Part shown: one piece after another, positions 24,637 through 32,819 of the stretch | How the letters are laid out: the number at the start of each line of letters is the position of its first letter | Position numbering within the stretch: the stretch's first letter is position 1 | NCBI GenBank assembly: GCA_934456435.1 | Contig: CAKSHH010000009.1 | Coordinates: 27,098-91,097, forward strand | Direction of reading: 5' to 3' | DNA from: an uncultured Eubacteriales bacterium | Lineage (GTDB): Bacteria; Bacillota; Clostridia; Oscillospirales; Acutalibacteraceae | DNA length: 64,000 bases | Notes under the pieces: model-generated | Database searches by the model: none | What the model saw: only the letters and a program-made list of their open reading frames with translations | What the model was told of the DNA's origin: nothing | Program-made: the position numbers and the translations under genes

Positions 24637-25432
24637 TCTTACCCTCCTTTATTATTTCCGTTACCGTGTCTGCAATGTTTGCGCCCGCGCTGACCGGAGT
24701 GAACTTTCCGGGCAGGCTCTCGGCAAGAATATATCTGAAATTGAATTTGTCCGTCTTGGTGATGTCGAAGCCGTAGGGCTTGGATGCGATCTCGATATAG
24801 AGATTGCCGCCCGTCAGCTTTTCGGTAGATTTATCCCCTAATACATTATAAGGCACAGTATTCACAATGACATCAAATTCGCCGATTTTGTCAAAAAATT
24901 CTGCGTAATCAATCGCCGGTACTTTTTCGTTTTCCGAGAGCGCGGCGCTGTAAGCGTTGCGTGACACCGATATGACATCGGCTCCGTTCGCTTTCAGAAG
25001 CTTGCATATCGCTCTGCCGCACCTGCCGTAGCCGAGAACCGCCGCCCTGATTTCGTAAATATCCCTTTCGATGTTTTCAAGTACAAGCCTCAAAGCACCC
25101 TGAGCCGTAAGCCTTGAATTTTTTACAAGGAAGCTTTCGTTGTAGTAGCTGACGGATTTTTCTCCGAACGGGTTATATTTAAGATTGCCGTAGAATACCC
25201 TTTGCTCTTTGCCGAGACGGCTTTTGAGCTCATCTACCGACATACGCGTTCCTGTTATCAGTCCGTTTGCAAGCGTGGGAATCGGCAAAACTATATTTTC
25301 ATAAAACGGTATGTTCTTTTCCGCCGTATCGCCGTCACAGCACACGGCAGTAAAGCCTCGGCTTTCCAGTCTGTCACGGCAAGCCTGCATTTTTTTATCA
25401 TTTCCGATTATCAAAAATTTCTCTGCCTGCAT
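24629..25432 (-). CDS. dpaA: Dipicolinate synthase subunit A
   Basis: Dehydrogenase-like subunit (SpoVFA) that with DpaB oxidises dihydrodipicolinate to dipicolinate. It has a Rossmann motif AAVLGYGRCGRAICKLLKAN and the family segment FDVIVNTVPYNVLG. The start was moved to MQAEKFLIIGND at 25432, seven bases after GGAGGT; the TTG at 25447 overlaps that site. The operon reads dpaA-dpaB and probably the small ORF at 23867. Confidence 0.94.
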   Translation of the reverse strand: MQAEKFLIIGNDKKMQACRDRLESRGFTAVCCDGDTAEKNIPFYENIVLPIPTLANGLITGTRMSVDELKSRLGKEQRVFYGNLKYNPFGEKSVSYYNESFLVKNSRLTAQGALRLVLENIERDIYEIRAAVLGYGRCGRAICKLLKANGADVISVSRNAYSAALSENEKVPAIDYAEFFDKIGEFDVIVNTVPYNVLGDKSTEKLTGGNLYIEIASKPYGFDITKTDKFNFRYILAESLPGKFTPVSAGANIADTVTEIIKEGKNE

Positions 25433-25500
25433 TTTTATTACCTCCAATACAGACTAAGCTACCGAGAGTTCCGCGGTGCGGACGGTTCGGTTAGTCACTA

Positions 25501-25527
25501 TATACTATGATAAAAAAGTGCGCCGGT
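25501..25527 (-). promoter_or_regulatory. Sigma-K/E-like promoter of dpaAB
   Basis: On the minus strand, CATAGTATA (25509-25501) matches the CATANNNTA -10 of Bacillus sigma-K, with AC 16 bases upstream (25527-25526). A mother-cell promoter is expected for dipicolinate genes. The -35 is too short to weigh much. Confidence 0.45.
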
Positions 25528-25602
25528 GAGAAAATATTTCATTTTACTATTTATTTTTCAGCCTTTATGCCGTATAATGTAATCGGTTAGGAGATGAATA
25601 CA

Positions 25603-26985
25603 TTGTACGAGATAGATGAAATACTTAAAAAGGTTAAGCGTGTACATTTTATAGGTATCGGCGGTTCGGGTATGTGTCCGCTTGCCGAGATCCTTTTCAA
25701 TGAAGGATACGAGCTTTCTGGCTCGGACAACAACGAGACCGACACCCTTGCGAGAATCAGGAATATGGGTATACCCGTAACACTCGGTCAGAAAGCGGAG
25801 AATATCAAGGGCGCGGAGCTGATCGTATATACGGCGGCTATTCTTCCGGACAATCCGGAGCTTGTTGCGGCAAAGAACTCCACGATCCCGACTGTTGAAA
25901 GAGCAGACCTTCTCGGCGCCATAACACGCCTTTATTCGGACTGTTACTGTGTGTGCGGAACTCACGGCAAGACCACTGTGTCGTCAATGCTTACGCAGAT
26001 GATGATTCAGTGCGGCAAGGATCCCTCAGCCGTCATCGGCGGCAAGTTACCGCTGATTCAAAGCAACGGCAGAGTCGGCAAGAGCGAAAATATGGTTTGC
26101 GAAGCCTGTGAGTTCAAGGATCATTTCCTTAAGCTTGACCCGGACATCGCCGTCATACTCAACGTTGACGCCGATCACCTTGAATACTTCAAGAATATTG
26201 AAAACATAATCAAATCATTCCACACCTTTGCGGCAATGTCAAAGAAAGCCGTCATCTATAACGGCGACGATGCAAACACTCTCAAGGCTGTTGAGGGCGT
26301 CGGCGGCAAGGATATGATAACTTTCGGTCTTGACAAGAAGAACGATTACTATGCGGACAATATCGAAATGGTGAATGCTTTTGGCCACTTCGACGCATAC
26401 AAGAAAGGTGAGAAGATCGGAAGCATAAAGCTCAAGGTTCCCGGAAAGCACAACATCGGAAACGCCTTGGCTGCGTTGGCGGCGGCAGATTACTGCGGTA
26501 TTCCGTTTGACAAGGCTATTGAATCACTTGAGCAGTTCGGCGGTGCGTGCAGACGATTTGAAATACTTGACAAGCTGAACGGGATCACGTTTGCCGACGA
26601 TTACGCACATCACCCCGCAGAGCTGAGAGTGACACTTGAAGCGGCAATGCAGATGAATTACCGCAAGGTTTGGGCGGTTTTCCAGCCGTTCACCTATTCG
26701 AGGACAAAAGAGCTGATGGACGACTTCGCCGAGGTATTGCAGATTCCCGATGAGTGCGTTATGACCGAGATTATGGGCTCGCGCGAGGTCAACACGGAGG
26801 GCGTTTACACCTCACAGCTTGCCGCAAAAATTCCGGGAAGTGTTTGGTTCAACACGTTTGACGAGGTTGCCGACTACGTTCTTGACCGCGCACAGAGCGG
26901 CGATTTGGTTATCACACTCGGCTGCGGTGATATTTACAAGGCGGCAAAGATAATGATTAAACGTCTCAAGGAAAACAAAAATTAA
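25603..26985 (+). CDS. murC: UDP-N-acetylmuramate--L-alanine ligase
   Basis: Cytoplasmic ATP-dependent ligase that adds L-alanine to UDP-MurNAc, the first step of the peptidoglycan stem peptide. Domain 1 has VHFIGIGGSGMCPLAEIL, the ATP P-loop is CGTHGKTTVSSML, and the C-terminal domain has FADDYAHHPAELRVTL. AGGAG lies directly against the ATG at 25594, so the in-frame TTG at 25603, nine bases away, is the likelier start (460 aa). A TATAAT at 25573-25578 marks the promoter. It is divergent from dpaA. Confidence 0.96.
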   Translation: MYEIDEILKKVKRVHFIGIGGSGMCPLAEILFNEGYELSGSDNNETDTLARIRNMGIPVTLGQKAENIKGAELIVYTAAILPDNPELVAAKNSTIPTVERADLLGAITRLYSDCYCVCGTHGKTTVSSMLTQMMIQCGKDPSAVIGGKLPLIQSNGRVGKSENMVCEACEFKDHFLKLDPDIAVILNVDADHLEYFKNIENIIKSFHTFAAMSKKAVIYNGDDANTLKAVEGVGGKDMITFGLDKKNDYYADNIEMVNAFGHFDAYKKGEKIGSIKLKVPGKHNIGNALAALAAADYCGIPFDKAIESLEQFGGACRRFEILDKLNGITFADDYAHHPAELRVTLEAAMQMNYRKVWAVFQPFTYSRTKELMDDFAEVLQIPDECVMTEIMGSREVNTEGVYTSQLAAKIPGSVWFNTFDEVADYVLDRAQSGDLVITLGCGDIYKAAKIMIKRLKENKN

Positions 26986-27002
26986 CAATTCAAACTAACA
27001 AA

Positions 27003-27048
27003 AAAGCTATAATTCACAGTTTGCAATGTGAATTATAGCTTTCTTTTT
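27003..27048. terminator. Bidirectional terminator between murC and the racemase gene
   Basis: A 16-base perfect stem (27003-27018 with 27027-27042) is flanked by A and T tracts, and lies between convergent genes. Confidence 0.85.
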
Positions 27049-27068
27049 ATGCCCTGCGGCACAATGCT

Positions 27069-28103
27069 TTATTTTAAAATACATTTCTCAACATATTTCG
27101 ACGTCATCGCGTTGAGCAGACAGTTGTATGTCATCTTAAAATCAACCGTCGAGCCGACCTTGTAGTCGCCGCCGCAGTCCGTAACGTCGAGCACGACATG
27201 GTCGCTGCTTCCACCGACAATTTTCATTCGTCTGTCGGCACAGCTCAGACCGGGCAGGTAGATGTCCTGCTTACCGACCGCAACGATTGCGCGCTTCATC
27301 AGTTTCTTGCAGTCCTTCGGCAGCATCTCCGGAACGTCGGGTTTCTCTTTGAGCTCGATTATCTCGGCTTTGAGACTGAAGTTATCCTCGCGTGCGTCCG
27401 CAAACGGAACGTCAAAAACAGGAATGTTTCCGAGAAATACCGATTCGCCCATTCTCATGTTGTTTATAACCTTCGGCAGCTTCTTTTCGCCGAGCATTTT
27501 AAGCGAGCTTGAAGCACCGCCCGAAATAATCGGAATTTTGATGCCGAGGATTCTCTGCACCTCATTGACGGCGTGCTCAAACAGCGCCATATTTTTCTCG
27601 TTCGGGAGAACTTCGTTGACACAGCTCAGGTTTGTGCCGATGCCGTAAAGCTCAATGTTTTTCATTTTGAGACATTCACCTGCAACGGCTATCAGCTCAT
27701 CGGTATAACAGCCCTCGCGCAGATCGCCGCATTCGTACATCAGTATGACCTTGTGACGCTTGTTCTGCCTTTCCGCCTCCGAGTTGAGAGCGCGGATAAC
27801 CTCGATTTCGCTGTTGAGACTGACGTCGCAAAATCTGACCGTGTCGCATATCTGTGACAGCATAGGCGAGCGGATAAGCCATTTTTCAACCTTGATATCA
27901 ACAAATTCCTTGAAGTTTTCCACTCTGGAATCACATATCGCGGTGATTCCGCCCTCCTCGACGAGGTAGCGGACAAGCGGCTCGTAGCCGACGAGCATTT
28001 TTGTGACGACGGCAAGCGACATACCGCTGTCGGCGCACATTTTTTTCAGTATTCTGATGTTGTGAAGTATTCCGTCGGGTCTGATCTCGATGCAAGGATA
28101 CAT
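27069..28103 (-). CDS. PLP-dependent alanine/ornithine-type racemase
   Basis: Fold-type III PLP enzyme of the alanine racemase superfamily (344 aa). The PLP lysine is in LAVVTKMLVGYEPL. The TIM-barrel landmarks GIGTNLSC and PIISGGASSSLKML, a phosphate-binding region, and the C-terminal beta domain follow. It resembles the alanine/ornithine racemase family more than canonical Alr. It starts five bases after the GatD-like gene and ends the MurT operon, so supply of a D-amino acid to the wall is plausible. The substrate is not determined by the sequence. Confidence 0.82.
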   Translation of the reverse strand: MYPCIEIRPDGILHNIRILKKMCADSGMSLAVVTKMLVGYEPLVRYLVEEGGITAICDSRVENFKEFVDIKVEKWLIRSPMLSQICDTVRFCDVSLNSEIEVIRALNSEAERQNKRHKVILMYECGDLREGCYTDELIAVAGECLKMKNIELYGIGTNLSCVNEVLPNEKNMALFEHAVNEVQRILGIKIPIISGGASSSLKMLGEKKLPKVINNMRMGESVFLGNIPVFDVPFADAREDNFSLKAEIIELKEKPDVPEMLPKDCKKLMKRAIVAVGKQDIYLPGLSCADRRMKIVGGSSDHVVLDVTDCGGDYKVGSTVDFKMTYNCLLNAMTSKYVEKCILK

Positions 28104-28107
28104 AGCT

Positions 28108-28857
28108 TTACTCCGTTTTCTGGTCGATGAAACGTTTTACTGTCTTGAACGAGCTGCGTTCAATCTCAAAGAAGGATTCGTCGAGCGGTTTACACGGCTC
28201 ACAGCCCTTTGCCTTAAGCGCTTCGTTGATTATTTTCTCCGTGTACCACGGATTTTTTACGAACACGGGACCGAGCGCATTGGTGAAAATAACGTTCTTG
28301 TATTTTGCACCCTCGGTCTGATCCTTGTCGTTGTTGCCCTTGCCGTAAATGAGCTTGCCGAGCGCAGCGGACGGATCGTTGAGGAAGAAGTCGACAAGAT
28401 GAATCTGAACAGCCATGATCTCAAACTTTTCGTCCTCGCAGAGGGAGAAGTGCAGGTCATCGCCGTAGATTTCATTGCGCTCAACAGCCGTTGCGTCAAG
28501 GAGTCCGAGGCCCTCGACAAGCGAGCCGTCGCATCTTTCGGTGGACTTGATGAGAACCATTCCCGTTGTGCCGATTGCAATGATCGGCTTGCCGCTTTCG
28601 GCAAATCTGTAAACGGCGTCGCCGTATTTTTTAATGTTCTTTACGATTGAATCGGCGGTCTTGATTTCGCCTGCGTTCATAAAGATGATGTCGGAATTGT
28701 CAAAGTCGATCTCCTGAGCGAAGGTGTCAATGCGGTTGATTTTAACGTCAAGTCCCATCGCCGTGCCAACGCGCTCAAAAGCCATGAGGTTGCCGCGGTC
28801 GCCGTGGAGATTAAGCAGGTCGGGATAGAGCCAGGTGATATTCAATGTGTTCATCAT
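28108..28857 (-). CDS. GatD-like class I amidotransferase, catalytic residues missing
   Basis: A 249-residue CobB/CobQ-like glutamine amidotransferase domain. The family frame is clear (NITWLYPDLLNLHGDRGNL, GKLIYGKGNN, LGPVFVKNP). However, the nucleophile elbow, CGGY-like in active GatD, reads AIGTTGM at residues 94-100 with no Cys, and the later HGP reads LGP at 195-197. Both were checked in the DNA. In Staphylococcus MurT-GatD amidates lipid II; here glutamine hydrolysis looks impossible, so a structural role or use of free ammonia is inferred. It overlaps the murT stop. Confidence 0.85.
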   Translation of the reverse strand: MMNTLNITWLYPDLLNLHGDRGNLMAFERVGTAMGLDVKINRIDTFAQEIDFDNSDIIFMNAGEIKTADSIVKNIKKYGDAVYRFAESGKPIIAIGTTGMVLIKSTERCDGSLVEGLGLLDATAVERNEIYGDDLHFSLCEDEKFEIMAVQIHLVDFFLNDPSAALGKLIYGKGNNDKDQTEGAKYKNVIFTNALGPVFVKNPWYTEKIINEALKAKGCEPCKPLDESFFEIERSSFKTVKRFIDQKTE

Positions 28858-30221
28858 TCGTTACCTCCGTACTGCTTTGTGGATTTTTCAAGCTCGTGAT
28901 ATTTTTTGAGCCATGTGATAAGGTAGACGTTGTCAACGTCAAACTTGTCAAGCTCGCTGAGGATTGCCTCGTCGCTGTCGTTCGGGAGAACAGAAATGTC
29001 GTTTTTGTCGATTCCTGCGTAAATCATTCGGTTCGCCGTGTCGTAAGCAACAGCCTCGGAGAAGCAGATATAGTGCTTGATGTTGTTCTTTTTGAGTGAC
29101 TCAAAGTCAACGTCAAAAGCATAGAATGTATTTGTGTAGTAAGGGGAGAAGTCCTTGAGCTCCTCAAGACCCATGAGGAGAAGCTTCGGTGACTCGTCCT
29201 TGGCGATATAGTCAAGCGCAGTCTGAAGAGTCTCCGGATTTTCCTGCTTAATTCTGATGTATTTGAGCGTCTTTGTCTTGTATTTGAGCGTTTCCATACG
29301 TCCGCTGATGTTTTTGAAGTTTGAGAAGCTTCTCTGGAGCTCCTCGTTTGTCATGCCGAGCTTGGTGCAGACGGCAATGCAAAGCGCGTAGTTGAAGATG
29401 TAGAAAGGCTCCTTGTTCGTTACCTTGAATCGGTAGCCGTTGCAGTCAAAGCTGCACTCGGAGAAGTCAACGTTCTGAGCGTAGAAATCAACCTTGTCCT
29501 CCGAGGAGAAGTCACAGCCGGCGCAATGGAACTTGCCGACGTTGTCAACGTTGTAATAGTCGAAATAAATCTTGTCGCTGCACTTGGGGCAGGGCATTGT
29601 AACGTCGTAGAACTTGTCCTTGACGAAAGAATACTGGGTTTTGTCAACGCCGTAGTAATAAACCTTGTCGGAAAAGTCCTCGAACGATTTGGCTCTCGGT
29701 TCACCGTCGTTGAGGAAAAGGGTCATATCCTTGTTGAAAACCTTACGGAATTTCTGGACGATGTAGTCCGGCTCGCCGTTACGCTGAACCTGATCCTTTT
29801 GGAGGTTGGTTATGCAAACCTTTTTGGCGGGGATATACTTGTAAATGCCTGCAAGCGAACGCTCGTCAATCTCAAACGAGAAGAACTCGGTTTTCATCTT
29901 GCCCGTGAGTGTCGAGTTGCGGATGAGAGCTGTTGCAATACCGCCTATCATGTTAGCGCCCTCAAGGTTTGAACAAACCGTTCTGCCCGAATCTCTGAGA
30001 GCGTGAACTATCATATTGTTGGCTGTGGATTTGCCGTTTGTGCCCGTTACGAAAACGACTTTTTCAGGGTCGATTCCCGTGAAATGACCGATAAAATCGG
30101 GCATTATCGCGTTTGCCTTTGCGCCCGGCATATTGGTTCCTCTGCCCTTGGCAAAGATGTTGGAGAAGAGCATGAGACCCTTGCCGATAAGCAGCGTAAA
30201 GATGAATTTCAACTTTTGCAT
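28854..30221 (-). CDS. murT: Lipid II isoglutaminyl synthase subunit MurT-like
   Basis: Mur-ligase family protein with a C-terminal DUF1727. It has the P-loop VTGTNGKST (59-66), an inserted four-Cys zinc ribbon (CPKC at 211-214, CAGC at 233-236) typical of MurT, and a hydrophobic N-terminus. MurT activates the D-Glu carboxylate of lipid II for amidation. The start at MQKLKFIFTL (30221) has GGGAGG upstream; the longer frame to 30335 has none. It is first in an operon with the GatD-like protein and the racemase. Because the partner lacks catalytic residues, the nitrogen source is unclear. Confidence 0.9.
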   Translation of the reverse strand: MQKLKFIFTLLIGKGLMLFSNIFAKGRGTNMPGAKANAIMPDFIGHFTGIDPEKVVFVTGTNGKSTANNMIVHALRDSGRTVCSNLEGANMIGGIATALIRNSTLTGKMKTEFFSFEIDERSLAGIYKYIPAKKVCITNLQKDQVQRNGEPDYIVQKFRKVFNKDMTLFLNDGEPRAKSFEDFSDKVYYYGVDKTQYSFVKDKFYDVTMPCPKCSDKIYFDYYNVDNVGKFHCAGCDFSSEDKVDFYAQNVDFSECSFDCNGYRFKVTNKEPFYIFNYALCIAVCTKLGMTNEELQRSFSNFKNISGRMETLKYKTKTLKYIRIKQENPETLQTALDYIAKDESPKLLLMGLEELKDFSPYYTNTFYAFDVDFESLKKNNIKHYICFSEAVAYDTANRMIYAGIDKNDISVLPNDSDEAILSELDKFDVDNVYLITWLKKYHELEKSTKQYGGNE

Positions 30222-30374
30222 TTTAATCCTCCCGAATAAACAAAATATGCTTTTATTTAACTCTATTATTGTATCACATTTAATCGTAAAGTCAACAATG
30301 AAGGACTTAATGAGCGAATATATTTTTTCGGACAAAATAAGGCTGATTTATACAATATTTTTTTCTTGTCGCTA

Positions 30375-30404
30375 TTGACAATACCCCCTTTACGGGGGTA
30401 AAAT
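30375..30404 (+). promoter_or_regulatory. mgtE promoter with a palindromic operator in its spacer
   Basis: TTGACA at 30375-30380 and TAAAAT at 30399-30404 are 18 bases apart. The spacer is a perfect palindrome, TACCCCC-TTTAC-GGGGGTA (382-400 within 30 kb), ideally placed for a repressor. The C/G-rich arms bounded by TA resemble CsoR/RcnR-type metal repressor sites; this is an inference. Confidence 0.55.
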
Positions 30405-30411
30405 ATTTGTA

Positions 30412-30608
30412 TCAATTCAATGGAATTGCCAAAGAATAATGTGAGGTGAGATTTCAGTGAGTAGTGACAGTAGCTACGGGCAACGAAACTTGAACAAATC
30501 AAATAATTTGCACAGCATAAACACCGTTGCAGACGTCCGCTCACGGAATCGGAGCTGATATTGCGCCTGCGGCGTGGCTTTGTGCCGTGCTGAAAGGGGC
30601 GCTTAAAA
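30412..30608 (+). ncRNA. Structured 5' leader of mgtE, possible metal riboswitch
   Basis: A leader of nearly 200 bases with no ORF. It contains GAGGTGAG at 30443-30450, similar to the start of the M-box (ykoK) core, and GCTACGGGCAACGAAAC near 30473. Near the start codon GCGCC (30573-30577) can pair with GGCGC (30598-30602), next to the AAAGGGG ribosome site. Mg2+ control is a reasonable guess because M-boxes precede mgtE genes, but the match to the M-box consensus is partial. Confidence 0.4.
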
Positions 30609-31985
30609 TTGGACACTATGGTTGAAATCATCAGCAAGATGCTTGCCAACAACAAGTTCTCGGCTATCAAGGAAATGCTCAGCGAAATGAATGTCGTTGA
30701 TATTGCCGCCTTGATCGAAGAGATGGAGCCGGAAAACCAGGTTCGCCTTTTCCGCTTGTTGCCCAAGACATCATCGGCTGATGCTTTTTCTTATTTGCCC
30801 GGCGATATTCAGGGTAATATCGTTGACGCAATCACAAATTCCGAGCTTGAATTTCTTATGGAGGATATGTTCCTCGACGATGCGGTTGACTTCCTGGAGG
30901 AGGTTCCTGCGAACGTCGTCACCCGTGTGCTTGCCCACACCAAGCCGGAAACAAGAAAGCTTATTAACAAGTTTCTTCAATATCCCGAAAATTCGGCGGG
31001 CAGCATCATGACTATCGAGATGGTTTCTTTCCCTGAGACCTTTACGGTCAAGCAGGCGATTGAAATGATAAGAAAAACCGCTCTCGACAAGGAAACGATC
31101 TACACCTGCTACTGTATGGACGATAAGCGCAAGCTTGTCGGAACGGTTCCGCTCCGCAAGCTCATCGTTGCTCCGGAGGATCAGATAGTCAAGGACATCA
31201 TGGAGGACGACGAGCAGCTCATTTTCGTCAACACGATGGACGACCAGGAAGAGGTCGCCGCAATTGCTAAGAAATACGACTTGCTTTCAATCCCCGTCGT
31301 TGACAAGGAAGAAAGACTTGTCGGTATCATCACTATCGACGACATCGTTGACGTAATCGAAGACGAGAACACAGAGGACTTTGAAAAGATGGCTTTGCTG
31401 TTGCCCTCTGAGGACTCGTACCTGAAAACGGGTATTTTCACCCTTTACAAAAACCGAATAGTCTGGCTCCTTATCCTCATGGTTTCCGCAACCTTTACGG
31501 GTCAGATTATCGAGGGCTTTGAGGATAAGCTTTCGATGATTGCCGGACTTACCGCTTCAATCCCCATGCTTATGGACACGGGCGGAAACTGCGGCAACCA
31601 GGTTTCAACCCTGGTTATCCGTGGACTTGCCCTCGGCGATATTCACATCAGGGATTTCTTCAGGATTATTTGGAAGGAAATTCGTGTCGCCGTTCTCTGC
31701 GGCTTGACACTTGCCGTTGTCAACTACGCGAGAATGTGGATCATTAAGCTTGTAACGCACAATGACATTTCGAGCAACACATTTATCGTTGTTTGTCTTG
31801 CAATGATTTGCGCCGTTATCGTTGCCAAGGTGATAGGCTGTGCCTTGCCGATTTTGGCAAAGATACTGCACCTCGACCCTGCGCTTATGGCAGGACCGAT
31901 GATTACAACCATCGTTGATGCGCTCACATTGCTCATTTACTTCGGTTTCGCAACCCTCTTCATCAACGGCGGACTTTTGGTTTAG
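30609..31985 (+). CDS. mgtE: Magnesium transporter MgtE
   Basis: Gated Mg2+ channel/transporter of 458 aa. The N-terminal helical domain runs to about residue 130. A CBS pair (about 135-255, with VDKEERLVGIITIDDIVDVI) senses cytoplasmic Mg2+. Five membrane segments include the pore block MDTGGNCGNQVSTLVIRGLA. The TTG at 30609 is spaced about nine bases from AAAGGGG; an ATG three codons later is the alternative. It has its own promoter and leader and ends at a TTCG-loop terminator. Confidence 0.95.
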   Translation: MDTMVEIISKMLANNKFSAIKEMLSEMNVVDIAALIEEMEPENQVRLFRLLPKTSSADAFSYLPGDIQGNIVDAITNSELEFLMEDMFLDDAVDFLEEVPANVVTRVLAHTKPETRKLINKFLQYPENSAGSIMTIEMVSFPETFTVKQAIEMIRKTALDKETIYTCYCMDDKRKLVGTVPLRKLIVAPEDQIVKDIMEDDEQLIFVNTMDDQEEVAAIAKKYDLLSIPVVDKEERLVGIITIDDIVDVIEDENTEDFEKMALLLPSEDSYLKTGIFTLYKNRIVWLLILMVSATFTGQIIEGFEDKLSMIAGLTASIPMLMDTGGNCGNQVSTLVIRGLALGDIHIRDFFRIIWKEIRVAVLCGLTLAVVNYARMWIIKLVTHNDISSNTFIVVCLAMICAVIVAKVIGCALPILAKILHLDPALMAGPMITTIVDALTLLIYFGFATLFINGGLLV

Positions 31986-32004
31986 GCTAAAACAAAATAC
32001 AAAC

Positions 32005-32036
32005 GCTTCGTTGTCTTCGGATGACGGAGCTTTTTT
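32005..32036 (+). terminator. Rho-independent terminator of mgtE
   Basis: GCTTCGTTGTC, loop TTCG, and GATGACGGAGC form an 11-bp stem with several wobble pairs, followed by six T. Confidence 0.85.
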
Positions 32037-32083
32037 CTTGCACTAATCAAAAAAATATTATATAATCAGCATATATTCTATGT

Positions 32084-32098
32084 TTCAATTAAGGTTCG
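32084..32098 (+). promoter_or_regulatory. Motif shared with 34136, possible response-regulator site
   Basis: TTCAATTAAGGTTCG lies upstream of the two-component operon and matches TTCAGTTAAGGTACG at 34136-34150 in 13 of 15 positions. In both cases a GATATAG follows within 3 to 8 bases. TTAAGGT-type repeats are typical of OmpR-family targets. Confidence 0.4.
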
Positions 32099-32138
32099 GG
32101 GGATATAGTTATATCGAAAGAACGGAGAGGGTGATTTT

Positions 32139-32819
32139 GTGAAGCTTTTATATGCCGAGGATGAGATAAGTATGTCCGAAGCGGTTGTTGATATTCTGAC
32201 CTTTCATAAGTATATAGTCGATGCCGTGTATGACGGAGCGGACGCGCTCGCTTATGCCGAAGCCGAGCAGTACGACGGAATCATTCTGGATATTATGATG
32301 CCGAAAATGAGCGGACTTGAGGTGCTTCAAAAGCTCCGCGCCCAAGGGTGCAAAACGCCGATTCTTCTTCTGACGGCGAAGTCCGAGATTGAGGATCAGA
32401 TTCAGGGACTTGACCTCGGAGCGGACGATTATCTTCCGAAGCCGTTTTCAATGGATTTACTGCTTGCAAGGGTGCGTGCGCTCCTGCGCCGACGTGAGGA
32501 GTTCACGCCGAATGTGCTGAAATGCGGCAACGTTACTCTTGACCAAAAGAACTACGAGCTTTCGGCAAACGGACAGAAATTTGTGTTGCCGAAGCTTGAA
32601 TTTCGTATGATGGAGCTGCTGATGCTCAACAAGGGTATCTACCTTTCGACCGAGGATATCCTCTGCAAGGTATGGGGATACGATACGGACGCCGAATACG
32701 GAACTGTTTGGGTTTATATCTCGTATCTTCGCAAAAAGCTTGCCGCCCTCAGCGCAGATGTTACGATAGTTGCCAAGCGCAATGTGGGCTATACTCTTGA
32801 GGTGACGAAAAATGATTAA
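32139..32819 (+). CDS. OmpR-family response regulator
   Basis: Two-component response regulator, 226 aa. The receiver domain has the acidic pocket AEDE, the phospho-acceptor Asp in GIILDIMMPKMSG (residue 51) and the Lys in YLPKPFS. The winged-helix DNA-binding domain (about 130-222) has GTVWVYISYLRKKL and NVGYTLE. The GTG start follows GGAGAGG. It overlaps the kinase gene by eight bases. The likely target is the adjoining VTC-DUF4956-CotH operon, based on a shared upstream motif. Confidence 0.95.
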   Translation: MKLLYAEDEISMSEAVVDILTFHKYIVDAVYDGADALAYAEAEQYDGIILDIMMPKMSGLEVLQKLRAQGCKTPILLLTAKSEIEDQIQGLDLGADDYLPKPFSMDLLLARVRALLRRREEFTPNVLKCGNVTLDQKNYELSANGQKFVLPKLEFRMMELLMLNKGIYLSTEDILCKVWGYDTDAEYGTVWVYISYLRKKLAALSADVTIVAKRNVGYTLEVTKND

